From NCBI GenBank assembly GCA_947462335.1, contig OX381717.1, positions 41,645,523 through 41,709,522 on the forward strand: a stretch of DNA of 64,000 nt, given 5' to 3'. The first letter of the stretch is position 1, and the number at the start of each line of letters is the position of its first letter. Of the stretch, positions 1 to 11,800 are shown piece after piece. The notes beneath the pieces were generated by a model. That model was not told where the DNA came from, did no database searches, and saw nothing but the letters and a program-made list of their open reading frames with translations. Source of the DNA: Harmothoe impar (Eukaryota > Annelida > Polychaeta > Phyllodocida > Polynoidae). A program made the position numbers and the translations under genes.

Positions 1-219
1 TACTTGAAGACCCGCTGGGAGCATATCAACCCCATAGAATCGGCATGATGCATAAATGCACCATGATGACCAAGGGTAAAGCACAATAAAGCAGGCCTTA
101 AAGGAAGGGGTAAATATCATCGATATCTGAATATAATTGGTAAGAAAACGATAAAAATTCAAAATAAAAATAAAAATCAAATCAAATAATCAAAATAATC
201 ATCTTTTTCTTGCTTACAG

Positions 220-3200
220 TCCTTCTCTAAGTTGAAGGACGCGTTGAGAGTGTGTGCAGCATTCCGTGGTACGTACCTCGACTACAGGGACAAGGCTGAA
301 GAGATTAACGAGAAAAACCAACTGGAACACTCCGAGAAGATGTGAGTTTACCATAGTGACTGGAGTTAAGATATCCTCCCGAAAAATATTAACCCCCTTA
401 CCCATTCAAAAATAAATAAACATGCCCTATACATTGCTAACTTATAATGTTTCAGCATAAGGGAAAAAAGTGGAGTGATCACACCTCGTTCCGTCCCGCT
501 TACAATCAAATTTTAATAGACCCAAATAATGTCTGAACATTGCATATTGAATAAATATCTTTGAATTGAATTTAATTCCCCAGGACCCAGCGACCACAGG
601 GGCCACATGTTCTCTTTGCGACAAAGTTATACGGCACCCACGCCTACCAGCCCAAGTACGGCATGAAGGCGGGGACGGCAGAGGAGGCGGAGGAGGCCCT
701 CAGGGAGGAGCAACTCTGGAGGGACTCGGCCTGGCCACCACGCAACGCACCCGCCTTCGACCTACTCAACGCTTTCATGGAAAGGTGAGATTCTTAACGC
801 TTTAACCCTTTAAGGATGGCGTGTCGCTAAAAGATGACATTTGTTGTCAAGATGCACCAATGCAGCCCCGGCAAGGTACTCGCAGGTGCTGCATTGGTGC
901 ATTATGCTGATCCTACGGGAGTGTCTCAATCCCGTACGGTCGGCATGATACTTGAATGCTTGAATGGAGCACTGGCAGGTTACTCGCCAGGGCTGCATTA
1001 ATGCATCATACCCTTGGTCATCATGATGCATGTCCTTAAAGGGTTAAGGGCTATATGAAACTTCAATGAAATATGCCCTTGGACCAATTGGTCGACATGA
1101 TGCCAACCTTGTCAGTAGACTCTCCAAGGGCTGCATTCAAGCCCATAAAGGGGTCGGTAGACTCCTGAAGTGTTGACATGATCCAAGAATGCAGCCGTAG
1201 TTACTATAAAGAAATAGACTCACCAGGGCTACATTCATGCATCATGCCGACCAAGGGCACAACACAATAAAGCATGGGTTTAGCTGCTAGTTCATCGTTG
1301 TCTAGTGTCTACATGTTGTCCTTGTTGAATATAAAACTGATAATCCATGTTAATTCCAGAATAAAGATATAATTGAACCAATTATTCAAAATAAGGCAAA
1401 TAACTCCTCACATTCACTCATGACAATACTTTATAAATATTACAGATGTAACGATGTATTGGAGCTCGTACAGACAACGCGTCACTTCCGCTTACTGTCC
1501 GATGCGGCCGAGGTGGGTGGAGCGGGCAGCGCTAGTCTGGACGCACTCGTTAAAGAAATACACCAGAAATACACGGCCGCCATGGAGCACTTCTTCAGTC
1601 AAGTCTCCAACGTCCTCAGCATTGATGGCACGCAGGCCTTTGAGAACGCCTTCTTTACGTTTAGAACAGTCGTCAAGGTGAGAGCCAATATTTTTGTGAA
1701 TTTTAACAATTTAACAAAAAACCCACCTTTTGTTCTGGCTGTAAATAGGCAGTGTAGTTGAGAAGAACATTACCGTAAATTCCTCTACGCGAGTCAGACT
1801 CAGCTTTCCTTTGTAACCAAGCATGCCCATACAGGGTGCGGATTATACAAATTTTTATAAGTATACTACAGTACCAAATTAGCAATTTTCAGACCCCCGC
1901 TGCGGCTATATAATTTTCTGAAGTTGGGGGTGCGACTTATACACAAGTTAGACTTATACAAGAGAATTCATGGTACATTAAAATTTAATTCTTTTTGATA
2001 TTTTTCCTTCAGGACCTAGAGCGTAAGTTGGCAGATGTCTTGCGGCAGAGTTTCCAACAGTGTCCGACCATTGGCTCACAACTCCGCCTTCTGGAAGTGT
2101 TCGAGGGAGTCAGTAGTCGCGAATTGGTCCAGGTAAGTTTGGACAAATGACTATCCACCTCTACTCCACTTTGCACAGTCACTGACTTTCGCAATTCATC
2201 ACCACTTTACCATTCCGTGAATGCAACCCCTTAAATTTCTAAGTACCAAACTTTATTTTGAGGGACTGGTAATTCTTGAACGCATGAGGGAGGGGGGATT
2301 TAAGGAGTTAAATTTATTAGTAGACAATTTGGTGTCGAAGAGAGGGCAAAAAAACCCAAAAAAACGCTAACATTGATGTCATGTATTACTACAGATGCAC
2401 CTTCGGGATAAAGACGAGGCGTTGGTCCAGGCATTTACAGATGAACTAATCAAGGTGAGGAGCATGTTCCACGCCTCGCAGAAAAAGCCGCCGCTTCACA
2501 AGAACATGCCGCCCCTCATCAGTCGCCTCCTGTGGATACACGCCCTCCGGGAGAGGGTCCAGGTATGTGCAATTTGTATGTAACCCTTTAAGGGCAGCAA
2601 AGTGCTTTATGTGCTGGCAAGTGGCGCCAGTGTGTGGCAAAGTGCATTCAGTAGTACCGTAAAACCTCGCGTATAAGCCTAACTCGCGTATAAGCCGCAC
2701 CCCGACTTTGGGCCAATCCTATAAGCCGCACCAGCGATCTGAATATCGTGGCTTTAGTACTGTACTATAGGAGCAAAAACTCGCGTATAAGCCGCATCTG
2801 GACCCTGGGCCGATCCTATAAGCCGCACCAGCGATCTGATTCGCGTACTAGCCGCGGCTTATACGCGAGGTTTTACGGTATATGGAAACCCAAAGTGGGG
2901 CCAGTGTGTGGCAGAGTGCAGTCAGTAGTATATGGAAAGTGGGAACAGTGTGTGGCAAAGTGCAGTCAGTAGTATATGGAAAGTGGGACCAGTGTGTGGC
3001 AAAGTGCAGTCAGTAGTATATGGAAAGTGGGGCCAGTGTGTGGCAAAGTGCAGTCAGTAGTATATGGAAAGTGGGACCAGTGTGTGGCAAAGTGCAGTCA
3101 GTAGTATATGGAAAGTGGGACCAGTGTGTGGCAAAGTGCAGTCAGTAGTATATGGAAAGTGGGACCAGTGTGTGGCAAAGTGCAGTCAGTAGTATATGGA

Positions 3201-6200
3201 AAGTGGGACCAGTGTGTGGCAAAGTGCAGTCAGTAGTATAAGGAAAGTGGGACTAGTGTGTGGCAAAGTGCAGTCAGTAGTATATGGAAAGTGGGACCAG
3301 TGTGTGGCAAAGTGCAGTCAGTAGTATATGGAAAGTGGGAACAGTGTGTGGCAAAGTGCAGTCAGTAGTATATGGAAAGTGGGACCAGTGTGTGGCAAAG
3401 TGCAGTCAGTAGTATATGGAAAGTGGGGCCAGTGTGTGGCAAAGTGCAGTCAGTAGTATATGGAAAGTGGGACCAGTGTGTGGCAAAGTGCAGTCAGTAG
3501 TATATGGAAAGTGGGACCAGTGTGTGGCAAAGTGCAGTCAGTAGTATATGGAAAGTGGGACCAGTGTGTGGCAAAGTGCAGTCAGTAGTATATGGAAAGT
3601 GGGACCAGTGTGTGGCAAAGTGCAGTCAGTAGTATAAGGAAAGTGGGACCAGTGTGTGGCAAAGTGCAGTCAGTAGTATATGGAAAGTGGGACCAGTGTG
3701 TGGCAAAGTGCAGTCAGTAGTATATGGAAAGTGGGACCAGTGTGTGGCAAAACTGCAGTCAGTATGACAGCGACTGGGTGTAAATGATCATTCCATATGT
3801 CGTGCAGCATACAGATTTTGCTGACCTGGAACTAAGCTATACCTTTTGTGACGCTTTCCCCTGTGTGGCCCTCCCTAACATGTCTTGTATATTACCCACC
3901 TTTCAGGGCCCTATGACCAAGATGAAGAAGGTGAACGCTAGCCTACTGGAGGGAGACTTAGGATGGCACCTGAGGGACGCATACGCCGAGGCCACCGCCG
4001 ACTTTGACAGGTAGCAACCGCTAATATTTTGTTAATACACCAAGAAATGCTCTTTTTATGTACATTGTATAACCATTTTTTTCCCAGTACCATACTATCA
4101 AAGCTCCAGTCATTTTAAAGACTCGGATCAGATACACTTTAAGCATATTTGACTCAGGGTAACTGAGTAATACTAAACGACCCAACCAAGGTTTAAGACG
4201 TTTTTGTTACATGGGAGAAGTGCTGTCATTCAATGTCCATGGCCCACAGCCATTAGATAAGACCATGGAGAGACAGGCAAGATCGGGGGACAAATGTTTC
4301 CTTCGAAAAGAAATGTGAAATGTCTTTCCTTCTGCATGAAATTGAGCTGCGATCTTCAGGTACTGATTTCTCTCTTTCGCATGAACTCTTAAGTACTGTT
4401 AAATTGCTACCCTCTAAATGAAAGTTACATAGGGTTCAATGTTAAACCAAAGATAGAAATCACATTTTCACCCACAGAGCCTCATATTTCTCTCTTTACA
4501 TACAGGAATGCCATCTACTACAGTAGAAATACCCTCATATACACAGAAAAAACCCATCTAGGTTCTTTAATTTAAATTTAAATGCAGGACACAAAAGCAA
4601 AGCAAAAGAACACGCCAGATCTCAACGTATGCAGAGCGAAATTGTACCACCCATATGTTCTCCGTTTATAGGCAGTATTCCACTGACGTCGGTCGGCCGA
4701 GATTCCGTCATCCGATAAAAGTCTACAATGTTAAACGTATGGGAATCTTGGCCGATTTACGTCAGTGGAATACTCCCTTATTGTTCAATCGACTCGCTTT
4801 TTGATAGGGACAAAAGGCGGTACATGCCCGCGGCCTGCAAGTGCAACAGTGGCCCACACCCACCTGCACACCCACACCCACCTGCTCTCTCACACCCACC
4901 TGCTCACCCACACCCACCTGCTGGCCTGTTATGGAATAACATACATGTATGACACATGACTTGAGGGTACTTTTTAACAAGGAATTCATTTCTGATGCCA
5001 GAATTGACCAATGAATGATTATGAGGGAGGATTATATCTAAGTACATGATAAGCTACAAATCCAGCTTACCCTGAGTCATCTGTGAGGTCACTCACACGC
5101 TCAATCTTTAATTTACTCAAATGCAGACATTCATACAGTGTTTTGTGTTCCTGCTTGAATAAAATGTTTAAAATTCTTATTCTAGATATGAGACAAGGAC
5201 AGTAACAGACTGGACGAGCCACGTCACAGCCGAGTTAACAGAGGGACTCAAACAGCCCCTTCTGGTAGGTGATTTGGGTTCTAGAAAGTTACTTTAAATA
5301 GGACATATTCACCCATGATGATGTATGATTCCTGATTAAATATTTTCGGATGAAATATTTGTCCATCTGATAAAGCAAGGATTGTGTGTTCTGGCTCATA
5401 CACTGATTCGCGTATAACCCACTAGAATAGCGGTTTAGCATGATTCGTGAAAGTACCTGAACTGACTCCATGGATATGACTCAAAATTGATGCATGGTTT
5501 TGTAACCAAATAAACTGCGGCATACCCTGATGAAGGTTTTGATAAGGTCAAAGCGTTGATCAATTTGAAAATGCACCTCATCATCATAAATGCCTGCTTC
5601 TTGAATTCAAGTACCTGACCCCCTCATAAAAATAAAAATGTAAAGTCTATTATAAAGATAAATTTTAAAAATAAAATTTTAAAAATAAGTTCCTTGCTTT
5701 TTGAATTCAAGTACCTGACCCCCTCACCTAAACAAGGTCTTGGAAATATCTTGATGAGAAAAATTATAAAATTAAGAATGTGAAGTCTATTTAAAAGATA
5801 GATTAAAAAAAAAAGATTTAGAAAATAAGTTCCTTTGCCCCCTGCAGGTGGCCGATGAGTATGAGGAGGAGGAGGACGTGAGGCCGCAGGTGGTGCACGT
5901 GAACCTGGACCCCAAACTGCTGCTACTCCTCAAGGAGATCCACTACATCAAACAGATGCCCTTCAGCATGAAGCTACCCAGTTAGTAGACTTATTTATAC
6001 ATTTAAAAAGTGTTTTTTTAATAATAGTCACCATATATTTTTTAATACATTTTCTTTTGACTTGAGAAAAAAAAGTTTAAAAGAAGAACCAGATAGGGCG
6101 TGCATTAACCCCATAGGGTCGGCATGATGCATGAATGCAGCCGTGGCGAATTACTCGCCAGGGCTGATTTCACGCATCATGAAGACGAAAGGGCATAGGT

Positions 6201-8871
6201 AAACTGCAGATCTCATTAAGGAGATCCACTACATCAAACAGATGCCCTTCAGCATGAAGCTACCCAGTTAGTAGACTTATGTATACATTTTCGTTTAGCT
6301 TGAGAATACATTTTCTTGAGAAAAAAACTTTTAAAATTTTAACCGAAGATCCATCTAGCGTGTATCATGATACATGAATGCAGCACTGGTGAGTTACTCG
6401 CCATGGCTTGATTTTCCCAGAGCCTACCCAAACAAACAAACCCATGAACAGTTTTGCATAAAAAGATAAATGTAAATACCATGTACAAACTTTTTGTCCA
6501 CAGGTCAGGCGCGAGAGTTGATACGTAACACAGACTCGGGCGAGCTGCGGGTGACAGCGTCACGCCTGGAGACGATCGTCTCCAAATACAACACCGTCAT
6601 GAAGACCATCACCGAGTTTGAACTGCCACTTTTTGAAAGAAAACTCACCAAAATTGATCATGTATGTAAACCACCATAATATAAACCTAGAAATATTTTT
6701 TGTGTAAATCTACCAAATCCCAAGTTCAAATCATGCATAATGACGACTGAGGGCATGGGGCTTTAAGGCATAATGCCGTCCTTAAAGGGTTGAGAGAATG
6801 ATTTTGTCACATTTTCCCACTGCAGCTCTTTGACCAAGGTCTAAACCAATACACATGGCGAACGGAAGAGAAGGCCGACTTCATTGAGACAGCGACTGCC
6901 CTGGTGTGCATCGACTTACATCGTAACCTGGACATTGTACAAACCAACTGCCATCAAGTGGCCGAGATAACGCTCTCCTGGTCCAAAGGCATTCTCGACG
7001 TGTTCTCGGCACGGAACGCAGGACAAAGTTACTCCATCGATGAACTCATTTCTATCCAGAGGTATGTTTGTTTATTCAATATTTTCAAAATTATTATTTT
7101 CTTTTTTTTTTCAAATTATTATTCTAGTCTTAAACCTTAAATCAAAACTGGTTCTCCAAAATGCGCAGATCTTTTTTATACTGGGTAAAATTCTCCTGCA
7201 TTGAGCTGGAAAGCTTTTTTTTTGTTATGGCGATCCTGTGAAAAATGTAAAAATAGTTGTCATACTTTTTTTTCATATTTAAAAATCCATTGCGTGATAC
7301 AAAAGGTTTATATTAATTAACGATGCTTACCCTATATATTTACAGCCAACTGAACGAGGACTTTGAAAATATTGTCACGCCCTCTGGAAATAAGATCCAT
7401 GCCCTTCTACAGGGCTCTTTTGAGGTAAGTTTGACACCACTTTATCCTTCCTCATGTGATTGCATGGTCTATGTTTCGGTACTTCAATTGATAAGTGAGA
7501 ATAGTCTGCTGCAGAATATAGAACAGCATCTATGAGACAAATGTGTGGACCGACCGCACCTCAACACAAAAAAAAAATAAAAAAATAGAACAGCATGACG
7601 ACTCTGGGGGTCATATTCATTTGTCATGATGCACCAATGCAGCACCAGCGCGTAACTCACCGACACTGCATTGGTGCATCAACCCCATAGTATTTGCATG
7701 ATGCATTCATGCAGCACAGGCAATTTAATCGCCAATTCTGCATTCATTCATCATGCCGATCCTATGGCTTTGATACCCTCCTGAGGTGCCGGCATAAAGC
7801 ACCAATGCAGCACCTCCGAGTCAGTTACCACGGCTGCATTCATGCATCATGCTAACTAAGTTTAAAGGGTTAGATAATATACAATCGCCTCTTTCTGTTC
7901 ACATACTACACAGATGAGGAGTTATCCCCCTAGCCCCTTAATAATGCACTATGCTGCCCTTAAAGGGTTAGATAAAATACCATCACCCCTACCTTCCCAA
8001 ACAGGTAAAGAGTGCATCCACCTGGTCCCTTGATAAAGAACTATGCTGTACTTAAAGGGTTAAATAACATTCCAACACCCCTTCCTACTCACACAAGTGA
8101 GGAGACCACCCCCCTGGCCAAATAATAAAGCATTATGCTGCATTGAAAGGGCTAAATAGGGTTAAATATTAAACATATCCTACCCCGTTCCTCCTGACGC
8201 AGGCTATCCAGATGAGCAGTGCGTCCCCGGCGTGGCAAGACTACGTAGACTACATGGACGCTATCGTACTGGACGGTCTCAAGCAGGCCTCCCTCACCAG
8301 CCTAAAGTCCATGCTCAACCAGATCGTCAAGGCCAACATTGCAGATGTAACCATTAATATGATTTTTATCTCATCATTTATAAACGTTTATCTCAGGATT
8401 TATTTTTATCTCAGCATCTACATTTATCTCAGCATTTATATTTATCTTGGCATTTATATTTGTCTCAGCATTTATCAGTATGTTTATCTCAGCATTTATA
8501 TTAAATCATAGATTTTAATTTCTCAGGTTGAAAAAAGTTAAATTCATTTATACCAGGTACTTATCTCAGATTTCAATTGAGTTTTTGTAAAGTCTCTTGG
8601 ATTACCCATAAAACACTGCAGACTTTATGGTAATATCTCATTGCATGGTGGCTTTCGAAATCGTTGACAGTTGATGAATGTATCATCTGCAAATTTTCAG
8701 GACGAGACCATTCCGATTCTACGTATCCGTCTGGAGTTGATGGAGAACCAGGTCGCCTTCCGACCCCCGCTTGACGAGAGCACCTCCAATAAGAGTGTTC
8801 AAGAGACCGTCTCAGACTGGCTCGACTCCTTCCTTGCCCGAGGACGCCTTGTCGACATGCTCGGTGGAAAG
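220..8871 (+). CDS. Dynein tail (DHC_N1-type), exons 1-13 of the window
   Basis: These thirteen exons encode about 650 residues of the N-terminal tail, which in dyneins dimerises and binds intermediate chains. Family-like stretches include FRGTYLDYRDKAEEI (exon 1), the exon 2/3 junction reading ERCNDVLELV, WIHALRERVQ (exon 5), LKQPLL followed by an acidic stretch (exons 7-8) and YTWRTEEKADFI (exon 10). Exon 8 ends with the weaker donor GTTAGT at 5981, and a copy of its 3' part lies downstream in the same intron. Exon 13 is the last before the 14.7 kb intron that holds the retroelement. Exons are GC-rich and introns AT-rich. The domain assignment rests on order and scattered motifs, since tails are poorly conserved. 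Confidence 0.82.
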
Positions 8872-11800
8872 GTATGTCATGACCATGGACTACTTTGATT
8901 AAAGAGGCCCTGACACCTTAATTCCTCACTACTGAAATATCATGTCAGGGCCTCTTTAATGTCCTAATTGGTTAGAAGTGGGTGAAGTCTTAAAATATAT
9001 CTCCTTTAAGCACTAAAACAAGACTTGAATAAACACCTTTCTTGTATAAGCACTGGGGTTAGCAGACCTCGAAAACTATAATGTATAGCACCAGGGCGCC
9101 TTACGTCACTCAAGTGTAACATTGCGCTAACATGTTTAAAGTACTAGGCTCTTTCTTTCTTATCTGTTGGAAGTTCATCTACGAGCATACGCTTTTGTCA
9201 TGTGACGCACGTGGCCTAACACGTGAGGCACGTGCAGGTCGGTATACTCCCTCTCAAAGGCTCTTATGTAAGTGTCACATGCTGCCACACGTGACACAAC
9301 CCCCTCAGGCCGTCACGGGCGCCCCAGAGCCGTCACAGGCCGCTGCACAAGCCTCAGGACCGTCACAGGCCGCTGCACAAGCCTCAGGTCCGTCACAGGC
9401 CGCTGCACACGGTCACATAGGGGCATAGTGTACCTTGGCCAACCACTGTCAACTGACACTAACACTCAAGATGCCATGCTGGTAGCCTGGCCCCCTTAAA
9501 TAGGGTCAGGTCCCAGCACTGGGCATCTCCATCCTCACTCTACACATGGACACCACTGAGCAAGGACCTCTCCACTGACTGAGAACAAGGCTATAGGCTA
9601 TGCCCTACTAGGCCCAACTATCAGACATGGTGTAGGACCCCCTTGGCTCTAGTCCATTACTAACCTCAGGGTTCTTAGGTATACTTACCAAGACCTATAC
9701 TATTGTGTGGATAGGTGTAACTGGGTGGAACCTACTTGTACTTACTGTACTGTTGCTGTCAACTTGTAATAAATACCAACTATACTACAAGACCTCAAGA
9801 CTTACTCAGATTCATACATATTAAAGGAGTCTCCCAACTAAGGGGATTCCTTGTATGACAAAGATCCCACAAGCTGGCAGCACAGACTACCAAGACTCAC
9901 CTCCGCAGCAAAGGACCAGCTACCCCTGGATCTCTACCCAGCAGGAGGAGGAGACCCAGCTCCAAGGAGTCATCCAGGAGCTCCACTCCAACACCCTCAG
10001 CTTCACCACACCACACCACTCAAGAGAGTGACTTCCAAGGCAAGCTTCACCTGGACACCCTAGCTGCCCTGGACAGTATCCAGGACACACAGAGTGACTT
10101 GTTCTCAAACGGTCAGCATACCCCAGGATCAGGTATGAGTGACGATGAGACAGTACCCCCAGGCCAGGCAGCCAAAGAGGAGGCTGAGGCACTTCTACTC
10201 ATAGCCCAGAATGTAGAAACTCATGTGGATAAGACACTTAGGCCTGAACTAACAGCCCTACACACCACACATGAGGAAAGCACCAGCCGAGCCTTAAGGA
10301 AGGCCAAAGAGGAACAAGAGAAGGAATTAATATTACTCAGACAAGCCAACCAGGCACTGAAGAACTCTATGGAGACCCAAAAAGCTGAAGCCGCTCAAGC
10401 ACTACTTGATATGCAAGCTCATCTACAAGTGACAATGAAAAACCAGCTAGCTGAGGCCCTAGCCTCACTCAAGTCAGGTGCACCCAATACCCAAGGAGTG
10501 AACCTGACTAACACTGACACCTCCTCAGCACTCCTAGATGCCTTGAAAGAGGAAAGAGTTGCAAGGGAGGCATCTTTCAGTGGGTTAAGGGACCAGCTAA
10601 AACGAGACAAAGAGGAAAAATACTGTGATATTCTACAGCCAGAAAAATTTTCACAGTCCTCTCTCACACAATCCGCCAGGAGGCACTATGAACAATACTT
10701 TGATTCCAGATATGGGTACCATCCCAGTAACAGAATCAAGTATTTCTCAAACTACCTAGATGGTAAGGCAAAAATTTGGTACAAAGCCTATAGGACAGCC
10801 CATCCAACAGCAGACTATGAAGAAATGAAGGCAGCTTTCCTGAAATACTTCAAGAAGGAGGACGACAGATTTGATGCTAAGGCATTGAGGAAGCAAAATC
10901 CAAAAGAATCTGTATCAGACTATGCCATGGCCTTACAAAAGATGGCCACAGCTCACAACAAGTCTGAGGAGAGAACAAGGGAAGCCCTCCTACATGGTCT
11001 AAGGGACGACATCAGTGCAGTAGTCATCCACAGGGAAGCAACTACATGGGATAAAATACTTGAAGTTGCAGAGGAGTATGAGAACCAACAAACAGTCTCC
11101 ACTGGTAACATTAAAGACGAGATAAAAGCAGAATTAGGCTCAGAACTACAGGAAACAATAGAATCCATGCAGGCACAACTGAAGTCTGTGACACATGTAA
11201 ACTCTATGCTTGTAAAGCAAACAAAATCACAGAAAAATGGAAACCCCTCAAAGAAAGCCAAATCAGACCCAAAGACAGTTCAAATGGATCACTCATCAGA
11301 GGATGAGGACCAAAGCCTAAACCTCATGTCAAATGAACATGTGAGGAGGCAAGAACAAAGGGCACTGAAGGATCAAGGTAAACCCAACAACAGCCAACAA
11401 AGGAACTCTGGAAATAACAGAGGAGGCTACCGAGGCAAAAACTTTGACCCAAACTTCAGAAATAGCAACAGAGGAGGACAACGAGGCAGAGGTGGATACA
11501 GCCAAAATAACAGCCAAGATCACCAAAGCAACAGTCAGGACACCAGCCGTAGAGATAACAGCAGAAGTCGTGACAACAGCAGACACCGTGATAGTAGCAG
11601 AAATCGCGACTACAATCGCCGTGATAACAGCAGAGACCGTGATTACCACCGTCGCGACCAAAGCAGAGATCGTGACTACAACAGAGGTCGGGATCAAAAC
11701 CGTCGTGACTACAGCAATAGTCGTGACAGACAGCATGACTACAACCGCAGTCGTGACAACAGCAGAGGTCGAGACAGCTACAATGGCTACAGATCCAACA

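Noticed and set aside
2605..3768. Regular direct repeats that could suggest CRISPR
   Set aside because: The 44-bp units are contiguous without unique spacers, and the DNA is animal; it is a minisatellite.
9132..9499. Ala/Pro/Ser/Gln-rich frames in the LTR (again at 22706-23055)
   Set aside because: They come from the 30-bp LTR repeat, begin outside the LTR, and lie upstream of the transcription start.
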